The notes under the pieces were generated by a model. That model was not told the DNA's origin, ran no database searches, and worked only from the letters and a program-made list of their open reading frames with translations. Below, in pieces: positions 34,844 through 46,800 of a stretch of DNA of 64,000 nt. Location of the stretch: positions 19,535,440 to 19,599,439 of the forward strand of contig NC_085138.1 of assembly GCF_035046485.1 (NCBI RefSeq), written 5' to 3'. The position numbers were made by a program, and so were the translations under genes. Numbering within the stretch: the first letter of the stretch is position 1; each line of letters begins with the position of its first letter. This DNA is from Aedes albopictus. Taxonomy: Eukaryota > Arthropoda > Insecta > Diptera > Culicidae.

Positions 34844-37800
34844 AGTGGATAGAAAGATACAAAGTAAGATGAAAAGGGACGGGCCAGGGATTGAACCCGT
34901 GACCTTCTGCATACGAATCAGAAGCGGTAGCCACTAGACCACCAAGCCCGTCATAGTGGGGCAAAAGTTCGAATTCTGGGGCAAAAGTTCGAGTCATGTG
35001 GCAACATCAGTTAAAACCCTAAAATTTTGTAAAATGTACATATTTTCTCTAAAAATGATGGAATTAGTGAGAAAATGCGATCGAAGTTGAAAAAAAATTG
35101 TTATTTTATCTGAACTTGGCGGAAAACTACTAATTTTTGGTGTAGTAACTTTAACCCTGATTTGGGTAAAATCCAGAACGAACTTTAGAGTGTATTCCAG
35201 TTCCAACATCAAATATTAATTGGTTTCAGGTATTTTTATTACCAAAGTGTCAAAATAGTGTGCTATGGTTAGCAAAATTCCACAAACACTAGATTCGCAC
35301 TTTTGCCCCAGTGGTGGGGCAAGAGTTCGAATAAGACGCACACATACAAAAAGCGTTGTAATTCAAAAATAAAAAGACATTTGGCGTAACTTTGTTCAGC
35401 AAAATTTTAGCTCATGGATGGTAGAATCATCACACGGAATTCATTTATTTTCATCTGCTTCGGTTTTTTGAGAAAAATTGATTTTTCAACTAGGGTCGAA
35501 TTTTGCCCCACCTTACTCTACTGTTGATGCTGGGAATTTCGATGAAATCCTACGGAAATCTAGAAACGTGAGAATATCAACCATTTTGAATAAAAACGGG
35601 TGGTACCAATAGTCTTGACTATTCAGGTGAATACTTCTCAAAAACTCCTTCAGGAATTAGAAATTTCGTCAAAGATTTGTTTATAAATTAGATTGGAAAT
35701 CTATGCAGAATTCGATCTGAAATTCCTTCGACGATTTCTCTTGAAACTCTACCAATGATTCTTCTTCAAATCCCTTCCGAAGTTCCTCTTTGGATTTCTA
35801 CCTCAATTCTTTATTTACAGCTTTTTGAAATTTCTCATACAATTCTTCCATGAATTTATCAAAGGTTTGCCTGAGTTTATTTTTCCTGGCTTTTTCTAGT
35901 TCTCCCAAGTTTTCATCCAGAGGTTTTTTTTTAGTATTTGCTCCCACAAATAGTTCCTTCCGACATTTTTTCGGTGTTCCTTAAGGAGTTGTTCTTGTGA
36001 TTACCACCAGAGATTCTACCCAGGATTTCTGCAGGAGTTTTCACCGAGTTTCTGAAGGAGTACCTTCTGGGATTTCTTCCAGAGGTTTTCCCCGATATTC
36101 TTAAGAGTTTCTCGCTGCAGTCCGATGATCATTCCAAAATTTACCCAGAGTCTCTTCAGGAATTTCTCTTGATGATTTTCAGGAATAGCTTTCCAAAAGC
36201 TTATCTCGGGATTTTTGCGTGATTCCTGCCGAAGGTTATTCAGGGATTTCGTCTAAAGAGTTTTCAGAAAGTTCTCCTAGATTTTCCTCGCGGGTTTCAC
36301 CTGTAGTTCCTCCTGGGATGTCTCTTAGATGTTGTCTGAGTTCTTCTTTGAATTTTGTTGTTATTTCCTCCCGAGTTTACCACCAGACTTTTTTTTCGGG
36401 ATGTTCAACTTTTCTTCCGAAGTTCCTTTTCAAATTTCTACAATAGGTTTCATTCAACCTCTCTCACCTAGATTTCGTCCGAAATTTTCCGGAAAGTTCT
36501 TACAAGGCACAAAAGGCACTTTGAAAAAAAAAACTTGGGAAGAAGTCCAGGATAAATTCAGAAATACTCTGAAAGACATCCCAGAATCAACATCGGGAGG
36601 AATTTTCTGAGAGAAGTCCTGGAAGTAACTACGAAACTTCACAAGAAATCCTTCAAGAATTTTTAGTTAATATCCGGGCTAAAACTCCTGTAGAAATCCA
36701 ATGGAAAACTCTAGAAGAAAGCGCACCAACATTTCTTCAAGAAATTACATGAAACTTAGGAAGAAACCCCGGGATGAACTCCTGCACAAAATTCGTGAAA
36801 AACTTAATAAGAAATTCTTGGAGGAGCACTGGTAGGAGTTCCTGGAATAGTTGCTGTAAAACTCTGGGCGAAATTCCGGGAAGATCTGGGATATATCCTA
36901 AGAGAAATGCTTGTGGAGATCTCGAGATATATCTTGGAGGAAGTCCCACAAAAATTCTTTTGGCAAAACGCAGGATGAACTCCGGAAAAAATCCACGAGG
37001 GGTTCTGGTTACAATTCCGGGAAAACCTCTGGAAGAAATTCTGGAAAGAAATACTGTAGGATCCCCGTGGAAATTTAAACTCTAGAAGGAATTTGAGTTC
37101 CTCCCACAATTTCAGCACGAGTTTTTCACGGTGTTTCTACAGGAATACCTTTTTTTTTTTTGTCTGTATTAACGAGATTTTTAACCCTAGGCTAGTTCAT
37201 CTCGGGACCCACGTTTTACTTCCCTTCCGAAGGAAGAACCCACATTTTGTGAGTATGTCGGGAGTGGGCGGGTCCTCGGCGTGATAGTTACAGGAATACC
37301 TCCCGGAATTTCTTTCAGCGGTTTTCCCGATATGCTTCCAGAGTTTCTCGCTGCATTCCTCCCACAAATCCTTGCAAAATTTTTCCAAAGTCTCTTTAGG
37401 AATTTCTTTTTGTGGTTTTCAGGAATAGCTTTCCAAAACCTTGCCTCGGGATTTTTGCGAAATTCATTCCTAAGGCTTTTCCAGGGATTTCGTCTAGAGA
37501 GTTTTCCGAAAGTTCTCTTAGATTTCCCTCGCGGGTTTCACCTGTAGTTCCTCTCGGGATTTCTCTTAGATGTTTTCTGAGTTCTTCCCTAAATTTTCTT
37601 TATATTTCCTCCCGGGATTGCCACCAGAACTTTTTTCCAGGATGTCCCAGTTTTCTTCCGAAGTTCCTTCTGAGATTTCTACAATAGGTTTATGCGGAGT
37701 TTTTATCAACCTTTCTCACCTGGATTTCTTCCAGCATTTCTCCGGTAATTTCTTCTAAAGAACATCGTAAGTTATTTCAGCAGACATTCTGAGAAAAACT

Positions 37801-40800
37801 CCTGGAAAAATCCCTGGAAGAACTCCGGGAGCATCTATTAAGGACAATCGTCTTGAAATCCCGCATCAGAGCTTCAGACGCACAAATCTCTCTAGAGACG
37901 AACCAGCCAAGGGCTGAAAGTCTTTTGAATAAAGACAATCAATCAATCAACAAATCTCAAGAAGCAAACTTCAAACAACAGTTCATTTTATTATTCTGTT
38001 CTTGTTCACTTGTAATGAGCTTAAAATGAGAAGTCCAGGTGCGCTGGTTTTGTTTACGAAGAGATTTGTGCGCTCGAAATCATGAGTAAGTGACAAAGTC
38101 GACCATTGTGGCGGCCATTTTGGGATTCTAACAAGCCTGTCCTTAAAGAAATGCCAAAAGAGCACCCAGATTCATGGGGCATAATCAGCAAAAAAAACTG
38201 GAGTATCACTGCAAAAAAATCCAACTACGAGGAAAAGCCTGAAAAAAAAAACTCTAAGAGAAATGACGGGAATAACTCCTTGACAAATATCAGCAATAGC
38301 TCCGGCAGAAATCCAAAGGCAAATTGAGAAAAAGAAACCTAGGAAAAAGTCCAGGATAAATTCAGAAACACTCTGAGAGATATCCCAGAACCAATAACGG
38401 AAGGGGCCCTTCTGAGAGAGGTCTCGGAAGAAACTCCGGATGAAATTTCAGTTGAAACTTCAAAAGACATCCCGCAAGAACATTTAATAAATATCCCGAC
38501 TAAAACTCCTGTAGAAATCTCATGAAAAACTCTACAAAAAAAGCTAATGTAAATTCCTGAAGAAGTAACATGAGATGCTTCGGAACCAGGAGGAACTTCT
38601 TTACACAATTTTTGAAAAACTTGTTAAGAAATCCTTGGAGGAGCTCTAGTAGAAGTTCCTGCAATAAATCTTGTAAAAGCTTTGGGAGAAATCCCGGGAA
38701 AATCTGGGATATATCCAGAAACAAACCCTTGTGGAGATCTCGGGAATAATCCTTAACGAAATCCCACAAAAATTTCTTAAAGCATAACGCAAGAGAAACC
38801 CCGAGAAAAAAATCACGAGCGACTTTAGGAGAATTCCGAGAAAACCTCTGGAAGAAATTCTGGAAAGAAATTCTGTAGGGTCCCCGTGAAGAACTACAGG
38901 AGGAATCGGAATTCAGAAATCCTGGAAGATTCTCAAGTAAGAATCCTTGAGAGAATTATTTGAATTTTGGAGTCGGTTGAAATCCGGAAGAATCTCCCAA
39001 AGGAGTTCGAAAAGGAATATCATTAAAAATGGCGAAAAATACGGAAAGTGCTTGTGAGAAATCCTGGAAGGCATTCCACGAAGTAATTCTAAAGAAGTTC
39101 CACTAAATAGTCCATACGGAATTTCTGGAAAAACCCTTGTTGAGGAAAATATAAACTTCCGGATTCATCCGCGTCTACATGAAATTTGCAGCATCTTTCG
39201 GAACCGTCGACCTGCCGGAAATATTTGTTTTGATAGTTCATACTATAAACATGTAGTAAAAGCACCGACGAACCGACGTGACAGCTAGAACAAACAAATT
39301 TCAATTTGTTGTCTGCGACGCCATGATGAAAAATAGCCGAACTTTATCGCCACCTCTATAACGGTTCGTGTTGGTTTGCTAGCCCGATCCCAACCCTCGT
39401 GTATTTATATAGGAAGAGGTGCGCGTCTGCGCTGATTTGACAGAAAGGTTCGCTCGCTTTGCTGGTCGACCGTGAAATTGAGGGGGAGCAGTTTTGAAAC
39501 GCCTCGTCACGTCGGTTCGTCGGTGGTAAAAGCTCATGTTCAAAAAAAGTAAACACTACATATTCAAAAATCTATTTATTCATACCAACAATTCCAGGGT
39601 TTTTCCTGTGAAATGAAATTTCCTGAAGATTCCCGGTCTTCCAGGGTTTCCAGGTAAGAAAACGCTCTGTCCAATCACCTCACGCCTGTCTGTCAGGAGC
39701 CTTCCATTCCTATCCCTTCAGATTTCACCTCCAGGCACGAAGCCATTGCGAGATTCGTTATGTTTCTGGTAGAACTTACATATTTCTTGGGACCAGCGAC
39801 CGCATTTTCCAGGCGACGTTCCTTCTCCCGAAAGAAGCGGGTCTGCAGTTTCCGCGTCAGTTTGTAATGTTCCACGTTCTGCCGGGTCCTATGCTGCAGC
39901 ATTACCGCCAGCGCTGCGTTCTTCTGCTGCTGCATTATCGCTCTGCACTCTACGCAAACCATTCTTTCTGACAGCTCCTGATGATGCTCGCGGGTACGTC
40001 GTTAGTGGCTGCTTTTTTGGTACTTCAGCACTACTCTAGAGGGGTCATATTGGCCTCACCCTCTTCTGTCAACGCTGTCTCCAGATATGCTGAAGCAACA
40101 TTCGGTTGCTTCAGTCGCTCTGGGTTGTATGACTCTCATGTTGTGAAATGTTCTGCATGTCAATAAACCGCAAAGTGGCCTTTAATGCAGAATGTTGTGA
40201 CACATTCTACCGTGACGTTACAACGTTTTGATGCCTTTTTGGCCAGATTGTTAACTATAACTCGTAAATTCGACCGTAAACCCTCAAATATTTTTTCATA
40301 TTCGGATTCCTTGTAAAATTTCCAATAAATATGACCTATTGAACATTTGGTTTTCATTGGAAAAGTATGTATAAAATGGGAATTAGTAGCGTGACGTTAC
40401 AACGTTGTAACGTCACGCTACTCATTCCCATTTTCAAAACGTCAAAACTTTGATACTTAACGGTAGAATGTATCTGTACATACCTTTAGACTGTCCATTT
40501 ATTATATAAGGCCATGGAGTACTTTCAGTTAGTGTATCTGACGATTTTTGAAGTATTTCTCCTATAGTTCTTAAGGAGCCTTCCCTAGGGATGCTTTAGG
40601 GATCTCTCCGAGAGTTTTCTGGATGATTCCTACTTGAATTCTCACTGATGATCGTCCAGGAAAACATTCAGCTATTTTTACAAAATCTTAAAAAAAAAAT
40701 CCGTGGAATTCCTTCAGGAATTGCACTTCGAGTTCCTCCAGAGATTCCTTCAACAATTCCTTCAAGGATTTCGTCAGAAATTACTCCAAGAACACCTTCA

Positions 40801-43800
40801 GGAAAACATGCTAAGATTCATTTAATGATTCCTACAGGAAATGCTTCAAAGTATTTTTTGGTCATTCTTTCAAGGATTCCTCTAACACTTTTCCAAGGAC
40901 TCCTTCATGAATTTCTGCAAGCATTCCTTCAGAAATTCCTTTGCGTATCGTTCAAGGTAATCCTCAAATAAATCAGAACTGCCTTCATGAATTTTTCCAG
41001 GGATATCTGAAAAATTTCTTGAAGAGTTCCTTTAAGAGTTTCAGCAAGGATACCATCAGTAATTTCTTCAAGTATGTGAATTTTATTTCATCAGAAATCT
41101 GTCTCAGGTTTGCGTAGGGAATTCTTCGAAGTAATCTTATGAACATTCCTCGATGGATTCATACAGGAAATCCGTCAACAATTTATTCAGGAAGCTATCA
41201 TTGGATGAATTTTTAAAGTAATCTTTGGAGAAATTCTTGGAATAATACTAGAGGAAATTTGATAAGAAAATCTTGGGGGAGTTACTTAAAGTTTCTTAGA
41301 AGAGTTCACAAGGAAATCATTGTAAGAATTCTTTTAGAAATATTTGGAAATTCTTTTAAAAGAATCCATCAGGATATTTCTGAAAAGTCGATGAAAGAAC
41401 TCCTGAAGGAATCCTTGCAGATATTTGTGTAAGAATTTTTAAGAGGCATAAACAAAAGGGGCTTCTGGAGCCGGCCTACTGATCCTTATGGTACTTCTAA
41501 GAATTTTTACCGCATACCTACAAGGATTTTTTCAGTAGTTTCTTCAATGATTCTTCAAATATACCTCAATGGATTCTTTTTCCAAAAACAAATCCAAAGA
41601 TTTCTACAGGAATTTCTACATTTTCTTGTAAACTCTTCTCAGTAACTTTAAGCAACTTATCCAAGAATTCCTCCTGAAATATCATCTTGTATTCTTCTAG
41701 GAATTTCTCCAAACATTACTTCCAAAATATCTACAGTACTTCGGTAACTTCTCCAAAGATTAATTCAGAAACTCTTCTAAAAGTTTTTTCAGGCATTAGC
41801 ATAGCATAGCATAGCAGACCGTACACATCCTGGGGTGTCTGTCGATAGAGACGTTTTAGAGTGTCCTTCCCGGGACGTCCCGGGACAAGAATTCCCGGGA
41901 TTCGAATGATTTCGGGATTTCCCGAATCCCGAGATATAATTTTAGAAATCCCGAAAATCCCGGGAATCCCGGAATGAAGATCATTCGTAGCTAAAACTGC
42001 CAAATATCCAAGCAAAACCTTGTTTTCACTTTTGGAATATTATCGGTTTTCTCACATAAGGACTGTTCATTAAAGAAAGAGGACACCTGTTTTTCAACAG
42101 AAAATATGTATTTTCGAACAAATTCAAAAGTTTATTTTTTATAAATGACAATCAACATACATGTGGCCAAATTCACGTGAGTTTGAACATTTACTTCGCT
42201 TTTCGGGAGAACGCTCGGACTTTCCTCTTGATACCTCCCATTAGATTCTGCACAACTTTCTCCGTAACTTTTCGTTGTGCCGCAGGCCAATTTTTTTTGA
42301 ATAAACCAACAGAGCTTGCTTCTCTTTCATCTTTCTTAAGATGCCGCTTAATTATTGTTCAGTATCTTTCCGCAGAACGCTGTTCAGAGAAGTTTTGTGG
42401 ATTTTGCCATTTTTCGACAAAATCCACTTTTTCCGTCTTGAGCATCTCTAGTGTAGAAGAAGCGTAATAAGCGGATGCCAGATCCGCCTAAAACAAAAGA
42501 GGAACCGTATGTTTTCGGTAGATAAGTAGAAGTTGTTTTTTGATGCATTCCTTTCTGTTATTTTCACCGTTGATTGTACCCGTTGTGAAATACGAAGAAC
42601 TCTTTAAGCCACATGAACAATTGGCTTGCCACACTAGAAACTTTTTCCCAAATTTTTCAGCTCTGATATACCCTACATCATCCGGCACATCTGTCCCCTG
42701 CTTAGCGTTAAAAAATTGCGGTCCCGGAAGTGTATTAGTGAGCCAATTCTCGAAACGACAACTTTTTGGAACACCATTTGTGCAGAATTAATCTGCTAGT
42801 CGTGAAGCTAATACGACCTATCGCTCGAAATTTCTAACTTTTTCCGTTTTCTTTGAGTGTGTTGCCGAAGTGAACAATGTTTTTACACACTGAGCAAAAA
42901 TTCACAATTTTTTGTTTAGTTTTAACTCTAAACTATTGGTAAACAGATGTCCACTTTCTTTAATGAACAGTCCTTACCACCCATTGGGCTTTGGACACTA
43001 GGTTATACTTAAGAAAACATTCACGACAAATTTGGTTTTATATCTCTCTTTTCTTGGCGTAACGTCCCCACTGGGACAAAGCCTGCTTCTCAGCTATGAG
43101 CACTTCCGCAGTTATTAACTGAGAGCTTCCTCTGCCAATGACCATTTTGCATGTGTATATCGTGTGGCAGGCACGAAGATACTCTATGTCCAAGGAAGTC
43201 AAGTAAATTTCCTTTACGAAAAGATCCTGGACCGGCTGGGAATCGAACCCGTCACCCCCAGCATGTTCATGCTGAATATCCACGCCTTTACAGCTGTGGC
43301 TATATGGGCCCTTGGTTTTATATAATGCCTTATAATTAAATTTTCAATTATACTGGTTTATTCAGTGGCGGTAAGAACTAACTGGACGTGACCCAAATTT
43401 TATATTACATTGTAATGTTTGGAAACCTGAGTCCAAACTTGTACTATATTATGTGAATTATCCGATTTTTTTAGAAGAGAATTCATGAATCTCAAAAACG
43501 AGTACAACGTCCTTAAAATTATTCAAAAACCGCAATTGCAAAAAAAAGCCAAACTTCTGTATTGAAATATTCATAAAAAAACTATGAGTTCAAAAGATTC
43601 CCTAAAATTGCAATGAGGTTGAACAGATGCGTTTTTTTTAAATGCACCAAAAATACAAATATCATCCGTAGCGATATTGGACGGATTATGATGCTTTTTC
43701 CACTCAAAATATAAGATATTTGTAGAAAATTAACTTGCAATAAATTAACTACTAAAGAGTTGAAAACAGACATTTCTTGGTGAACTTAACATTGATCCTT

Positions 43801-46800
43801 TAATTCTCTTTATAGATGAATTTTTACAAAGAATAATGGTTCATTACATTGTACAATAATTGGATAAAATGGCTTATAATGAAAACAAAATATAAATGTG
43901 GTAAATAAATAATAATATTTGAACTGCACAAGAGCAAAACAAAACAAATTTCTGGGTTTTTATTGAAATTAAAAAAAAAAATCCCGGGATCCCGGGATTT
44001 CCCGGGATTAGCTGAGTATTTTGTCCCGAATCCCGGGACAAGAAAATTGGCCGGGAAATGGATACTACTCTATACTACTATGGATACTACTCTAAGACGT
44101 TTAATGCGCCAGAAAAGTTGCCTGGGACTTCCAAATTTTTTTTTTTACAGGCATTAGTGCAGAAATTCCTCCAAAGATTCCTTTGGAAATATCTACATTG
44201 ATTCTTTGAGATGTTGTATGTAACTCCTCCAGGAATAATTCCTTCAAGTTTTCCTTCAGGAACTCTTCAAAAGGTTGTCTCAAGAATTCCTCTTGGGATT
44301 TCTCTTAGGATTCCTAGACTAAGGAACACCGGGGGAAGTTAAAACAGGTGGGGTAAGATGAAACAGCGGGTTAACATGATGTAATCGAATCATAAACAAT
44401 TTGAATATTATAGTTTTTGTATCAAACAATCTTTGAATAAAGGCAAATTTTTTAAATTGTACTGAAATCTTTTTCAAAGCTTCGTGTTCCATCTTACTCC
44501 ACCCGTTTCAACTTGCCGCGATGTACCTTATTTCTCTTAGAAGTACTTAAGGAGTTTCTCTGAAAATCCCTTCTTTCAAGTGTTCTTCCAAGAATTCCTT
44601 CAGGAAGTAATTTACTCGGAAATTTGTTTAAGGACTCTTACAGAAATTCCTACAATGATTCAGTAATTTTTTAAGCATTCCTTCAAGACTTTCTGGAATG
44701 ATAATATCAATTTTTCTTAGAAATTCATCCAAAGATTTCTTTGAAAATTGCGTCACTAATTTATCCCGGAAATATTTCTAGATTATTTCTAGAATTTCTC
44801 CTGACTTTTTGTTAAGGAGTTTCTCCAAAAATAGTTTCAAGAATTCCTTCAGGAATTGCTTCAGCAATTTTGGACACCTACCTAGAGTACAAAGATAGCC
44901 TCCATAAAGGCCGCCTTTCATTTCGCTCGAATCATATGGAATGGAGCATATGTCTGGGGGATCCATCAAAGGAAATTATCTGGAAATACAATCCGTAGCT
45001 TGCATACTTGCAGTGAAGGAAAAATAGTGATCTCAATGGATTCTGAATTATGCGATATCCAACCTTTGCTTCAAAATGAATGAGTCCTAACGAGATATTG
45101 GACAGACTGTCTTAAAAAATGTCTGGAAATGCTTTTAGAGGGTTTTCTTCATGAATTTAAAAAAAAAATAACAAAACATTGCAGAATGTACAGTTGAAAT
45201 TCATAGAGAGATCTGTTCCATACAAACTCCTGTAATTGCTCTTGGAAGAAGCTTCAAACAAAATTCAATCATTAAGAAGTCCACAAGTGTCAGATATGAA
45301 TTAGTCTTATTGCACACATTTTTGCATGATTGAATCGAGGCCACACCAGCATTGAACGGTTTAATGTAGATGTAATTAATTAATGGAGTGTGGTTTGCCA
45401 AAAATGTATGGCGAAAGCCACGAGCCTTCTGCCCACCTGACCGACCAACATTTGTCAAAGGGAAACAGCATAATCAAGTGACGATAATTAATTTTCCGTG
45501 TTAATTATTGTTCAAATTGTTCATCAAATACCCAGACCACCGCAAGCCCGAAAGCCCTTTTACATCGAATACGTTTGTCAAATTATCATTCCAGCTCCGA
45601 CAGTGCCGGTTTACGGATGAAAATTGCAATCCCCCGAAGCAATCAATCGAATTCGACCGCGACACCGTCTCCATCGGGCGGTCGGCCAAGTTCCTCTGCC
45701 AGTGACGTGTTGAACCGGGTTGCGTCCAGCAATGTAACCCCTGCACCCGTTTCAAACAGCCCAGCTCCGGTAGCGACCCCTGGCAGCGAGAGTACCAAAT
45801 CGGGCCAACTACAGGCGGAGACACCGTCGCCGACGAAGAGCAAAGAGAGAAAGGCCAGCAAGAGTGAGTCCAGTTCGGAGACGTCGTCGTATTTCTCGAA
45901 TTTGAGCGACAGCGACAGCGATAGTAGCAGTTCGGACAATCGGAACAGTGGAGGCAAGCGAGGCAACAGCTCCTCGGGGAGCGGCCAGAAGAAGCAGAAG
46001 TTCATCAAACGAAAGAAGGTGAGTGAGGCTAGCTACTTCAAATAGCGAAGATACTACAAAGAGTTTTTATTTCAGAACAACCGAAGTGTGTCAACCAGCA
46101 CCAGCAGCGATGGAAGTAACGAATCCAGCGATTCGGATTCCAGCAGCGAGGACAACGCGGACGATAGCAAGGATCAAAGCCAGGAGCCGCGAATACCTGC
46201 CGGGAACAGCTCAACGCCATTGTCTACGTCAACACCGGCAAAGTCACCTCCATCAGCATCTACGCCGGTTCCATCAGTGCAACCATCCCGGACGAACCCA
46301 GATGCGGACGTGGGTTCGTCCTCCGACAATGAACTTCCGGCCTTGGTCAATGCAGCAATCATGCGAGTCGCCGAAAGTGGATCGGACAACGAAAGCATCC
46401 GTGGAACGCCGTCGGCTATTCCGCAATACACCTCCAGTCTGTTACAGGAGTTTGTTGCCAGAACGGCGATGCTCGGATGCGTTGGAAACTCAACAGAAGG
46501 AGCTTCGGCGAATCAGTCGAACGCTCAACACAAAATAAAGACTGAATCTCCGCTGCCAAGCTCTGGCGCTCATGCGGTAGCATCCGGTAGCAGCATCAAT
46601 GGAGTACCTTCTAAAACCGCATCTGCAGCGGTTATAATGCCGATCAAGCGAAGAGGTCGACCTCCTAAAGCAGCTGTTCAGCCGGTTGCTACTGCTGCTA
46701 CTGCAGCTTCTTCAACAGCAAAAGCAAATACTCCCACGGTTAGTGAATCTCCTGACTCGGGAATCCTGTCAACGCATAGTTCGACCGGTTCACCCAAAAC

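Larger units (their letters stand above)
37302..38900. repeat. Minisatellite block, copy 2 of the duplicated segment
   Basis: Paralogous to 36010-37137, with an extra MITE at 37841-38143. It shows the same switch of repeat orientation. Confidence 0.6.
41865..44060. mobile_element. Element bounded by CCCGGGA/TCCCGGG blocks
   Basis: The left side has TTCCCGGGACGTCCCGGGAC, then repeated ATTCCCGGGATTC. The right side has the inverse, TCCCGAATCCCGGGACAAG. The layout looks like a hAT-type element with GC-rich ends. The exact borders and target duplication are not clear. It contains a mariner copy and a SINE. Confidence 0.5.
25297..45594 (+). other. ash1 intron 1 (20.3 kb), almost entirely repeats
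   Basis: Bounded by GTAGGG and TTCCAG. It holds the elements listed between 25440 and 44870. 44880-45594 shows no recognisable repeat or gene. One minus-strand exon candidate lies at 39780-39962. Confidence 0.85.

Noticed and set aside
41806..41864. Short direct repeats (AGCAT)n as part of the CCCGGGA element target site
   Set aside because: No matching sequence was found at the right border, so no target duplication could be claimed.
45643..46008. Antisense ORFs opposite ash1 exons (also 24976-25221, 47563-48189, 49447-50035, 52690-53475)
   Set aside because: They mirror the codon bias and low-complexity content of ash1 and have no domain of their own.
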